Positions 48,151 to 59,169 of a stretch of 64,000 nt of DNA are shown here, piece after piece. The first letter of the stretch is position 1. Each line of letters starts with the position of its first letter. Where the stretch lies: contig JAOBSW010000349.1 of assembly GCA_026214975.1 (NCBI GenBank), positions 100,875 to 164,874 of the forward strand. Reading direction: 5' to 3'. The translations under genes were made by a program, and so were the position numbers. Under the pieces are notes generated by a model. That model was not told the DNA's origin, searched no databases, and saw nothing but the letters and a program-made list of their open reading frames with translations. The stretch is from Gentiana macrophylla. Its lineage: Eukaryota > Streptophyta > Magnoliopsida > Gentianales > Gentianaceae.

Positions 48151-49529
48151 TGAATCGCATAAAACATTGTGGAACGTGCGGCCTTCAATCGTGCGAGGAG
48201 ATTGAAGGTCGTCCGAGAGTCACCTCGCTTGATTGCAACGCTCTGTGAAACCGTTGAACACTCTTCTCTTAACACTTCCTCTGCCATTTCCTTTAGCTTC
48301 TTTTTACTTCCACAGCATCCTTAAGATACTTACGACGACTTAGGCATCTCGGTTAATACCTCGGCAAGTGGCATAGTCACCATAGTATCTCTAAGCATTT
48401 TCCTCACTCCGTCATCTTTGTTTGTCGAGTTTAGGGTATTCTCTCTTTTCTTTGCCGGATAAGGAAGGGTTTTGAATGATTAATCATAGGTTGACTTTTA
48501 ATGGCCGTCCTCCTTATCCTTCCATCGACAAACTTCTCGTTTTCTTTTTAGTCGGGGTTGAGATACGACTTCTCTTCTCAACATCCTCATCACTATCCCC
48601 GAAGTATCATCACCACTCGGCTCTTCCTCACCGATGCTTTCTTTGGCATTTAACCACGATTGCCCCTCCCGAACTTATGGCGTCGGGAGGGGCTACTCAT
48701 TTCCGACATCTTTTCGGGTCCAAATTGTCTTACCGCTTACGAGGGTATTGCATTCAATTCCTCCTCTTGTCCATAATTCCATTGCGGTGTGATGGCATTA
48801 CAAGCAACGACATCCGCCTTAGGGTTTTATCCTTATAACTAGGCGGTCTTCCGGAGAGTGCTCGCTTGTTGATCGACCATCGACCTATCTGTCTCTCCAT
48901 CGTTTTTTGACCGGTGGCTAGTGTTTTCACCATGTCTACTAGCTCATCAAATTTCTTCTGAGAGACATAGGTGGGCTGTTGATTTTGCGTTTGGGCCCAG
49001 TTACCTTGGGGTCTTTGGTTGTTGGATGCACCAGGCGGTGTATAATAACTATTTCGCGGGTTTCCCGAATAGTTACGGTTTTGAGTTTGACTTGATTGAC
49101 GAATTTTGGTGAAGCTTACGAAAGGTTGATTACAGTTCTCTCAAGGCCTGCACTTCCTCATTCATCATATTCCCGACTTGTATGCCCGAGTGATTCACAT
49201 CTGCTGGCCCTTCTTGCTGCTTCATTTGTAGATTGGCTAGTTGCTTGTTCATTATTTCCATTTGAGCAACTAGCATCTTTGTCTCTGAGTCACTTGAAGC
49301 GACCTCTTTTTGCTTCCGCTAACACGGGTCTTCTTTTGAGTTGCCCACATGTTATTCTTAGCTATCGTTTACGCTACCCTATAGGCGGCATCATCTCCTC
49401 CTCCTAAAAATGATCCATGAGTTTGTGGAATCCAAGTAATCTCTATTGGGTTGCGTAACACCACGATAGAATAATTCTAGAAGCTCATGTCGAGTATATC
49501 CATGGTTAGGGCATTTTCTCATTAATGAT
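48151..49529 (-). other. Degenerate gag-to-protease region of the Athila-like element
   Basis: No frame of convincing length on the minus strand. By position this is the C-terminal half of gag and the approach to protease. Frames of 63-120 codons on the plus strand here are shadows. Confidence 0.55.
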
Positions 49530-50144
49530 TCAACCTCTCCCAAGCCTTCCCCACTCTCTCCCTTCTAATTGCTCGAAAGTGGCTATATCTCTTTTACGTT
49601 CCATTATCGTTCCAGGTGAAGCAATTTGAGCAAAGGCTCTTTTAACATCGGCCAGATTATGAAGAGAGTGATGGGGTAAAGACTTAAACCATCGATTTGC
49701 TTCACCCCTTAAAGCATACGGGAAAAGTTTCAATTTAACAACTTCTGTAGGAACGCCAGGGTAGTGACCTGCTTCACATATTTGCACAAAAGTAGACAAG
49801 AAGTCATGTGGGTCTTCTGCAGCAGTGCCATGGAATGAACTATTCTGCACCATCCCCACAACTCCATTCTTAAGATCAAAATGCATTCCTCCCATCTCTG
49901 GAGGCCGAATTGGTCTATGCCCTTCCAAGAAGTCTTGATCAAGATAAAGGCGCATAAGGGTCTTCTTTGCACAACAATTTGCGGCCGCTGAAATTTGTTC
50001 TTTGTTGTCCGAGGTTGTTGTTGCATCTGTTGGTTTATCCAGGCTTCTTTGTTGTTGTTGGTTACGCAACATGTGCATCGAGATCTGGTTTAATTGAGCG
50101 GGATCTTGGTTATTATTCCCCTTGGTTCTCCGGTTCGTCATCAC
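49530..50144 (-). pseudogene. Gypsy gag (Athila-like)
   Basis: 204 open codons. The capsid-like part holds FHGTAAEDPHDFLSTFVQIC (residues ~103-122), LKLFPYALRGEANRWFKSLP and FAQIASPGTIMERKRDIATF, the conserved retrotransposon gag pattern of Athila. The C-terminal end GREWGRLGRG is out of frame with the family sequence. Gag would form the particle; here it is truncated. Confidence 0.85.
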
Positions 50145-50870
50145 TAGAACCGTGTTCGCTCATGTTGTCAGGGTTTGGGAAAATTCTCCTCTTGAAAATG
50201 TCCCGTTCGAGGTTCGAGGACAGTATAATAGCGGTCCTTTCTTACTCCTGGTTTGCATAAACCGGGGGAGCAACAGAAAAGTCAACAGCGAAAGGTCAGG
50301 TTGACAATGGATTTAACCTTGTAAACAAGGGTTGAGAAAGAAAAAAAAAAAAGGATGGAATTAAATTAGTGAGAACAAGAAAGAGAAGCATGGACGGGCG
50401 TCCAAAGCTTGACGGGCGCTCGTGCTGGAATGAGATCCGGACGGCGTTTGGTACTCCAGGCGCAAATGCTGTGTCTTTGGAACAGTTCAAGATAGGATTA
50501 AAACCAGACGGGCGTCTATATGGTTGGACTTTGTTTGAAAGCTAAAAGCGAGGGTAGAAACGAGAAAGCAGCGAGGATAACGAGCGAGAAGACACTAAAT
50601 TAAATCCTAAAACTTAGTTATCGATCAGTTAGCTATAAAATAAAATAAAATAAAGATAAATAATAAAATAAAATAAAAATAACTAACCCTAAATCTAAAA
50701 TTTATAAACTAAAAACTGAAGTAAAATAAAAAAAATAATAATAATAATAAAAATAAAAATAAAAATAAAAATAAAAATAAAATGTACCTGCTAGCACTTG
50801 TACCCTGCAAAACAGAGTTAGTACCGACACAAAACTATACTAACAAATAATCCGACAACCGTTACCGACT
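50145..50870 (-). other. Leader of the Athila-like element
   Basis: Untranslated leader between PBS and gag. Holds gacgggcg words at 50393, 50412 and 50498, with a related gacggcg at 50440, and an A-rich low-complexity stretch of aataaa and aaaat units at about 50636-50782. Confidence 0.7.
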
Positions 50871-50887
50871 CCCCGGCAACGGCGCCA
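50871..50887 (-). other. Primer-binding site of the Athila-like element
   Basis: ccccggcaacggcgcca on the plus strand is tggcgccgttgccgggg on the element strand. It matches the Athila PBS complementary to tRNA-Asp and lies 6 bp from the LTR. Confidence 0.93.
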
Positions 50888-50893
50888 AAAACT

Positions 50894-52602
50894 TGTTCGA
50901 TAAAACTTGTTTTATATTTATTTTACCGGAACACCCCAAGTATAAGGATCGTAGTATAGGGTGTTACCGAGTAAATCTAAGTGGAATCGTACAATTATCG
51001 GATTAAAATATAAATGTTATAAATAATGTCACAACTTATTAACTAAAATTAAATTTTATACTAATTATGATCTAAAAGGCAATGAACAGTAACTATGAAC
51101 AGTAATGATGAATAGTAACAGAAAATTTGCGGAGAAATAAGGATTAACAACTAGGGTTTCTAACACTAATTAACTAACTAGACGTAGCAATTAACGATTG
51201 TTACGAACGATTTCGGTTTATCAAAGATTTAAAAGAACGGTAAAACAACAATGATCCACCACACAACAATCACGCAACCACTTTATGATCCAAATACGAT
51301 TTATTGGTATGATCAATCTCGAAATCGACTAAATTCCTTTAAATCAATTTCTAGGATTCGTTTTCTTTTCCAAGCAAAACAAATTAACATTCATAACAAG
51401 ATCATAAATTTGTTCCCAAATTAAACAACCCAATTAACAACAAGTGATTCCTCAAATTATCATTAACCGTATCGATTGAAAAGCTCTACTATTGAATCAT
51501 ATTTCCATATAAATTCAAAGCAAAATATGGTTTCATTGACATTCCTATCTAATAAAACACTTAACAATTAATCCAAGATTCAATCGATAAATAAAACAAT
51601 ATTCGAAATCATAAATAAAAATAAACTAACGATTCATGGTTGTGATGACGTTGTGTGGTTTCATCCGTTGCTCTACCGCGATGTGCTTAGCCTTGCATCA
51701 TGATGATGATCACGATTATGAGAGAAGAGAAAATCATCATCTATTTGTGAGTTGAATATGCGGCTGGAAGAATGTGTTGCCGCAGGAAGAAAATTGTTCT
51801 CCCCTAGGGTTTGAGTAGCTGCACATATATATAGGTGATAAGGTCAGTTAATGCTGCTGAATAATTCCTAAATAATTAGGGAATTAAAGTATATGTCGGC
51901 TGTGCTGAGGCGGTTTGGCTTGGACGCTCGTTTAAAAGGCTGCAACTTCTAAAATTCATATCTTGAGTTGTAGACCTCCAAAAATTATGATCCGAATGTC
52001 ATAAAAAAGCTCTCGGAAAACTCTACAACTTTCATTAAGGACTCTTCTTCAGAAAATGCCTTTTTGACTAGCCCGTCGTATTACGAGTCGTTTTCGGGAT
52101 TTTTCACTAGTTTTAGCAACAGCATCCAAACTTGTAACGCTCATATCTCGGGCCTCATAAGTCGGAATGAAGTGATTCAAAATCCTGTAGAATCCTCTCT
52201 TCAAGCCCTACAAATCTTCTCTTGAGGTCGAGAGTCAAATCAGTGTATATCATATCAAGAACTGCATCGGAAGTTCGGCTGCTTGAAAGCTTCATTCCAA
52301 GCTTTATCTCCATCTTCCTTCCATTTCACTTCTCTTCCATGCAAAACCTCATCATTTAATCCTCTTGCATGCCAAAATATGTATCTATAACATAGGAAAA
52401 TATACCAAAGCGTAACACAATCCCAAAATAACATAAAATCACAATTTAAGCACATAAATCGTTACATTTTGCAATTAACCTATTAAAAACACTATTTACT
52501 CAATTAATCGATTATAAGCTCGATTTCTATGAAAATCCTAAGAATATGGGGAATATCGACATAAAATATATCCTTATAAAATGTATAAAATCACCCTTAA
52601 CA
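50894..52602 (-). repeat. 5' LTR of the Athila-like element
   Basis: 1709 bp, paired with 40960-42669. A TATA-like tatatatatagg lies near 51827. TSD AGCGT follows at 52603. Confidence 0.94.
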
Positions 52603-52607
52603 AGCGT

Positions 52608-55600
52608 TTATCTAAATATAGAAACCAATTGCTTTTAATAGTTCTTAAGATGTGTTTTATATACATATTTCAATGATTCTAAGTGGTTTTGACTTTATCA
52701 AACAAAAGTCCGAGTCTTGGATTCAGTACTACAAATGGTATATTCACTTTCATACGACAAACAAATTATCGAATAGAAGGTAAATCCATTCGTTCAACGA
52801 GTCTTAAGCAGAAAATAAATTTTCCGCGATATCCAAGGATTGAACCGAGATTCATTTCCTTATATCACTCCCACTATTCTAGCTAAAATTAAGCGCCCGT
52901 TGTTTACTCTTTTAATCGTTAAATGCTTTGCTACCTTGTTCTTCCAAAGAACTTCAGAGAAAATCACCAAGGATTCATAGGTTGGTGATCCAAAATCACT
53001 TTCCTTATCCTATGATTTTGATTAATTAATTTTCGGTTCGACCTTAAAGTTTTTCGGTTTAGGTGACTAACACTTTTAGACATATTCACCCATTCTTGAC
53101 TTTCCGTGAATGGAAGCAGATCTTGAAAATGGTTCGTTTGAGTAGACACTACTCTTGAACCGTGGGAGTGTCTATTCGAGTGTTACTCGTCGGGACTTCT
53201 CGGATTTTCTAATATACCAGAAAAACAACAAATCATAACATTAAAGCTCCCACTAGTTTTTCGGTTCCAAATACCGTCTAACGAGCAATGCTTTATTTTT
53301 ATGATTTTCCGATTTTTTCGATTAGAAAAGTCTATATTCCAATGTTTCCAGAAAAACAATAAATCATAGAACTCCCACTAGTTCATCGATTCCAAATATC
53401 GTCCAACTAGCAACATTTTATGACTTTCCGTTTTGTCAATTAGAACGGTTACGTGTGTAGTCAGTTACACTTTTCTAATGTTCTAGAAAAACAACAAATC
53501 ATAAAGCTCCCACTAGTTCATCGATTCCAAATATCGTCCAACTAGTAACACTTCATGATTTTCCGATTTTTCAATTAGAAAATTACTCGTGTAATCACTA
53601 CACACTCAAAATTCACTAAGAATTTCAAAGTCCGAAATCACCTAAGTTTGTCTCCCGTTTGACACGAATGACACTAGTGACATACCTATATGTCACTCTG
53701 GTTTTTAAAAGGCTTAAGTGAAAATATCTCTTTCGAAAAATAATTGCATTATCGATTAACTAGTTCAACGTCCTAGTTACTTTCCACTTTTTAACGAAGT
53801 CAATACTAGTCAATTATAAATTTTAAGCAATTTAGTAAGGGATATAATGCTGTAAATAAAATGACATGTATTAATTCAAGTTTAACACTACTATATTTTA
53901 TTTTAGGAATTGTAAACTAAAATTAAGTCTACTTTACCATTCCAAGGTTTTAACCTCGCATCTCGATGCCGCGCGAAGGGTAGGTCAAAGAGATGACGGT
54001 TAAATCGAGACAATCTCATCAATGAATAACTTGTGAGAATCGAACATCCCACGAGAATCGAACATCCCTTTATTCATTGACTACCTTCCTTTTAGCCTAG
54101 ATATTACCAAAAATATCCTTTATGAGTGTGACCTACTATATCGGATCTCTTAGGTACGCCCCGAGTGTGCCGTCGTAGGATAGGTCAGTGACCCGGCGAG
54201 TACCCAGAAATCCTATCCTTTCGGAGACCAAGCCATGAATGTTGATAGGAGTGAACACCATCCGTAGGGGACGAAATCAAAGCGCCATGAGGCGTCACCT
54301 TCTCTCACTTACTTGTATCTATAGTAGAGGCCGTGGGGTTGGTACCGCCTCCCCGCCTCCCACCCAATATTTTGGAAGTGGTTGTGGGTTAACTAACCAC
54401 GTCTTTTGATGTTAACATAAAAGCACATCAAATCAAGGATTCGAATGGTGTCGGTAACGTAGGCAAGCCTACCCGCCCTATTCGTTGGAACATATGTGAT
54501 GATCGGACGAAATCGGGTCAAGAGAGCCTATTGAGATTAGAAGGAATAACCCTCCGCTCTCGGTTTGGCTTAGTCTTGCCGGACCCCGTGCATACGTCAC
54601 ACTAGGAGGGTTAAGTCGTTTGAGCGGCTCGATTGACCACCCAACCTATAGGCGAACCGTTTTTATCCAAGATTTGTTCTTTTACCATCATTCAATCTCG
54701 TAGACACTATGAATTGAAAACGTGATCTCGTTTGGGCTTTAAGGCGGTTCACGAGAACACACACCGAAAGGCTTAACGATTTCATAACCCGTCCTCGGAT
54801 CATTAATTAGTTACTAAATTTATTAATTACCACGTATTAATTAAATTTCAACTAATTACACGAGTTTGTATACATGCCTATTTTAATTACCAAAATTAAA
54901 ATTCTACATGTATGCATGGAGTGGATTTATGATATGATGCATGTCATGGCAATTCCGATTTTATATCTATTTTATGATCAAACACATAAAAAATAAAGTG
55001 CGGACAATTTAAACACCGAGATGGATTGTTGGTACCCCCGTATCTAACCTATTAGAAAATAAATAACCAAACCCTAACTAGGGTTTACTACTTTCTAACA
55101 AAATCTGCAGCTGTTCGAACTCTTCGACGATTGGCATACCAAACAGACTCGGATCGGGACGAAACTTTCCAGATCTTTTCTTCACTCCTTGAACTTCAAT
55201 ATGGACGGTTGGATCGGTGCTTTGACTTACCAATTTTCTCCAGTAAACCTCCAAACTTGCTGCTGAATCTGACTTTGACTGCACTGCATCAAGGACTTCC
55301 TGAGGCAGATCGGGAATCGAGATGAATCCTGATCGACTTTAAATTTTTATGGTACGTCCAAAACTCAAATTTGATCAATATGAACGGTCGGATTTGCTTT
55401 TCAAGGGTCCAAACTCTCCCAGAAAATCGAGGAAGTCACAGATAGTGTTTCTGTGAATCCTGCGTTTTTCTGTTACAGCAGCCTCTTCGCAGCATCAAAC
55501 GGATATCAAAACGGACTCCGATCAACGCCAAATTTTGTGGAATTGTTCATCATCTTCCAATCTTGATTCTGACCGGAGGGATCGTCGTTTCAACGGCACA

Positions 55601-55900
55601 ATCAACGGGAAACACGAAATAACTAAACAGCTACTAAACAGATCTATTTTCTGGAAATTAAAATTGCAATAAAAAAGAATTACATAAATTTCCTATACTC
55701 ATATGGACGAATTTTTATCGTTTATATGAGTTTACAATAGATCTAACGGGTAAACAGTGCCAACCCCAATCCATCTCTTCAACCACGACATTCATAAGCA
55801 TAAAAATTAAACATATGCATCGGCCCCCAAAAAATTGGGACAAAAAATCTACATGTTTTACCATCTAATATTTTATACGTATAAATATAGATCACCATGG
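52608..55900 (-). other. LARD copy Y interior, third part
   Basis: Non-coding. Continues the alignment to copy X at tttatctaaatat (~24706). Landmarks are tcactcccactattctagct (~52867), a three-copy tandem repeat (53237-53610), the conserved 270-bp block (~54095-54370) and gagatggattgttggtaccc (~55019). From about 55080 to 55860 the leader is unlike those of X and Z and is relatively GC-rich. The 64- and 68-codon frames there have no family. Confidence 0.8.
53237..53610 (-). repeat. Internal tandem repeat of LARD copy Y
   Basis: Three units beginning g/actcccactagtt at 53246, 53371 and 53506, so spacings of 125 and 135. Each holds ttccaaata-cgtc-aacta, the reverse complement of the core seen at 30440-30835. 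Confidence 0.85.
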
Positions 55901-55912
55901 CTACTGATACCA
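55901..55912 (-). other. Primer-binding site, LARD copy Y
   Basis: ctactgatacca reads tggtatcagtag on the element strand, 1 bp from the 5' LTR. The first nine bases match the initiator-Met PBS; the rest diverges from TGGTATCAGAGC. Confidence 0.8.
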
Positions 55913-55913
55913 C

Positions 55914-57733
55914 TGTTAGTAATATCATCCGCAGCGGAAGCGATTTAATGGATCTAGATCTATAATATATACGTAATAAAACAACTAGATCTATTCTACA
56001 AGGGGTTGTAGATCATACCTCTTGGATCTCAAAATCCAAGTTGAAGAACCGCAATAGGATGAGCGAAGGAAAGCGTGAAGAGCACCACGATCTTCCGTGA
56101 CGTGTGATCCAAGCAACTCCCGGTGGAAGGAAATTCTCATTTCGAACCCTTCCGATATGCTACCGGAAAAATCTCCAAGATTTTTCCCAATCTCCCTTGG
56201 CCGAATTTACCCTTTCTCCTCTCTAAGAGGTGAAAGTCGAAAATCATGTGTGTGTTAAGGCTTGGGAGAAGCTCTCTTTATATAGGAGAGTAAAACTTAG
56301 CCTCAAGGATTTTTATTTATCAAACAAAATAAATCCTTTAATAAAAGATAATTCCATAATATTCTAGAACAAATCTAGGATAATATTTATCTTTATTTCT
56401 TTTCATAAATATTTATCCAATAAATATTTTGTGCATATGTCTTATTAATACACAAGAAAACTAATTTCTTGTTTCTTAAAAATATGCCATGGCCGAAATT
56501 CATCATCATTGACCTAGTCAATGTTATTTTCGCTAACACACTAATTTTCACAAGATTATGAAAAATGTCTTTTCACATATTTAATTATTTAGCCCAACCA
56601 ATTTAATAGTCCACTAAACAATTAATTCACATATCGTTTTAATAAAGTCCAACAAGAACTAAATTAATATTATTAGGATTCGACGTCCGACAATAGCTAT
56701 GCTATATTAGGAGGCACGTCGGGGACCATGGACTAATAATCGTGGCTCCGATAAATCAAATAAATAATTATAGAATAATTATATTCGATAAATCAATCAC
56801 AGAATATGCCACCATAATCCCGTGATCGCACTCCTCCGATTATGAGATTATATTTATCTCCTCACGAGAATAATAATAAGCGTCCATTGATATAATCATT
56901 ACATATGGATTAATCCTCCATAGACTATTCATTCTAAATCGGAAGTTACCGTTAACCCTTTTTAGAACCTCTTATCCTTATTTACCATTAACCCCTAGTG
57001 ATCAATTAATTCATACAACTCATTTGGTGATCAATCGGTGTGATATGAACTCGCGCGATCGATCGGTTTCTAGGATTAACAAATAAGGAAGCGCCTATCT
57101 ACTTCCATAAATGGAAGGAATGGATTCCGTATCTCGTGATAACACGGACTACTCACTCAATCCAAAGTACAATGCCAAGATGGGGTAATTCGGACCACAG
57201 ACTCAGTGTAATCCTTAACCGTCAAGTCAAACTTCATACCGATTCAAGCGGTTGATCGTGATCACCTCGAGATTAAGATATATCCATAAATATGATCATC
57301 CATTGATTCGATAAGACTTCTCGATTACGGAATTATATCGAGAACTCTAATCAAATCGGTCCGATTTCTATATGATATATCTATCATATATAAATGCCCC
57401 ATTAGGTTCTCTTAACCGAAAGTCCGGATAAGACAATCACACCAACTGTGTTCTGGGCGCATTAATAGCACGTTAAAGGAGAGACCCGATACTCTCGATT
57501 AACTTCACAATGGGCTAATTGTATTTTAAGTACATCTTCACTAACTCAATCCTCCTGTGTATATCCCATACACTGAGTTAAGTGATTACATAAACGATAT
57601 ACTTAGGGTTTTCTGTAGTGTAATTACTATTGTCACATCGGTGAATATGAGAATAATAAATATGAATAACAATATCATTTCATTTATTAAATAAAACAAT
57701 TACAAAATTGTCTTTCGGGCATCACACCTAACA
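55914..57733 (-). repeat. LARD copy Y 5' LTR
   Basis: 1820 bp, paired with 32506-34326, followed by TSD GATTC at 57734-57738. The TATA box is in ctctttatataggag near 56274. Confidence 0.93.
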
Positions 57734-57738
57734 GATTC

Positions 57739-58860
57739 CCTAAAAGGTAGAGAGTTAACCAGACCGCAATCTCTCTTACTACTCAGTCTTGCTTGATTTC
57801 GTCAGAAAGCGGGAAATAGGGGTGATTCCCTAATATTTCCTTGCCGAACAACGGAATCTGAATTCATTCAGAACAGAAGGGTTTTAGCTAAGAACAAATA
57901 ACGGATTCGTTACAAAGCGGAAAATAGGGGTGATTCTCTAAGACATATTTGCGAGACTAACGGTATCTTAATTTATTCGGAAAGAACCTTTGGCAGGATG
58001 CCTGCCATAGCTTATATCCTTTGGGGATTAAAGCAAACCTCTAGGTCATTTCAAAGTCATATGTGGACTTGACCAGAATGTTGATAAGTCTTTCGTAGAC
58101 TGGGCATCAATATTAGTAAAGTAGTATGTAGATTAGTGTTTGTGAATGGTAACACTGAAACAGTTGGAAACAACATGGGTGTGTTATCTGAAGTCAGAGT
58201 CTGACATGCCATCGGGATTCATTCTAAAGGATTTGATTCACTAAAATCCACGAGAATCGATCATTGGCAATCCCACCCATTCACCTGGTTAAGATATTCT
58301 TGCAATTATGCAACATTCAACGATGTAGTCTACCCTACCTCTCAGGAATGGTTATCTAAACCTGAGGATGAATACGAAATAGGATGTTTAGTGAATCCTC
58401 AAGTATCTTCGGGAGAATGAGGAATAATATGCTAGTATATTCAGGTGCAAACTAGAATATAAGTGATAACACTGATTCTGGCTTTAGGTCAGATTAAGGA
58501 TAGTCGTTAAGTCGATCTAGTCCTCAGTGTTGAATCAAAGGCATATTGAAATCTTACCACCTGATTAGATGGAAAGGCGACGTTTCGATCCCAAAGATCG
58601 ACTCAAGCCGCCAATCTACCTGATCAGTGTACCAAGTCACATGGTGTTCGATTTTAACGCTGGCGCGGGTCATCGACCTACCCTACGGCGGCATACTCCG
58701 GTCGTACTTGGAAACATGAATTACTTGGATGCGCTTGGAGGGTATGAATGTTAAGGACATGTCTCATTGTTTTGAGCAAGTGGGAGAATGTTGTGGATAT
58801 AGATATAAAGGGTGTGCTCTAAAACAATTAATCCACTTGCCTTTCGTGCAAGTGGGAGAT
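57739..58860 (+). other. LARD copy Z interior, right part
   Basis: Non-coding continuation of copy Z after the Y insertion. Contains aataggggtgattc twice (57817, 57924), then aagtgggagaatg near 58788 and the polypurine tract at 58850-58860. The 61-codon frame at 58569-58754 has no family. Confidence 0.8.
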
Positions 58861-59169
58861 TGTTAGGTGTAGTGCCCGAAAGACAATTATGTAATTGTTT
58901 TAGGACAGAATTAATAATTCATCTTATTATATGTATGTATGCTTATAATTAAGACACTACTGAAAACCCTAAGTACCTCGTTTATGTAATCACATAACTC
59001 AGTGTATGGCTATACACAAGAGGATTGAGTTAGTGAGATGTACTTAAAATTAAATTAGTCCATAGCGTTTATTAATCGGAGTACGGGTCTCATGATTAAT
59101 TTTCTATTAATGCGCCCCGAACATTTTACGGTGTGACAGTCTTATCCGGACTGTCGGTAATAGGGTACC
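58861..59169 (+). repeat. LARD copy Z 3' LTR, truncated
   Basis: Starts tgttaggtgtagtgcccg directly after the polypurine tract and follows 26278-26586 until taatagggtacc, where gypsy 2 begins. Confidence 0.9.

Larger units (their letters stand above)
40960..52602 (-). mobile_element. Athila-like Ty3/gypsy element
   Basis: 11.6 kb, TSD AGCGT at 40955-40959 and 52603-52607. Minus strand: 5' LTR 50894-52602, PBS 50871-50887, gag, protease, RT, RNase H, integrase, a long 3' untranslated part, polypurine tract (actcccccacac, 42670-42681), 3' LTR 40960-42669. The Athila assignment rests on the PBS complementary to tRNA-Asp, the gag sequence and the integrase tail ending near the family motif VNGHRLKKYFG. 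No envelope-like frame is visible in 42670-44128. Several frameshifts disable it. Confidence 0.93.
32506..57733 (-). mobile_element. LARD copy Y, 25.2 kb with nested inserts
   Basis: Complete-ended minus-strand element: 3' LTR 32506-34326, 5' LTR 55914-57733, TSD GATTC at 32501-32505 and 57734-57738. Removing the copia (34711-39106) and the Athila-like gypsy (40960-52602) leaves about 9.2 kb: two 1.82-kb LTRs and 5.5 kb of interior. That interior aligns with copies X and Z and has no protein-coding gene. It needed proteins from another element to transpose. Confidence 0.93.
26278..59169 (+). mobile_element. LARD copy Z, interrupted by copy Y and cut by gypsy 2
   Basis: Plus-strand non-coding LTR element: 5' LTR 26278-28070, PBS 28073-28085, interior 28086-32505 continuing at 57739-58860, polypurine tract 58850-58860 (aagtgggagat), and 3' LTR from 58861 that is cut at 59170 by a gypsy element. 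Without copy Y its interior is about 5.55 kb, the same as copy Y without its own inserts. By eye the two LTRs differ at about 11 of the 309 positions that can be compared. No gag, protease, RT or integrase is visible in any frame. Confidence 0.9.

Noticed and set aside
47606..49407. Plus-strand frames at 47606, 48476, 48921 and 49096 as genes
   Set aside because: They lie opposite the gag-protease region of a minus-strand element and show no domain.
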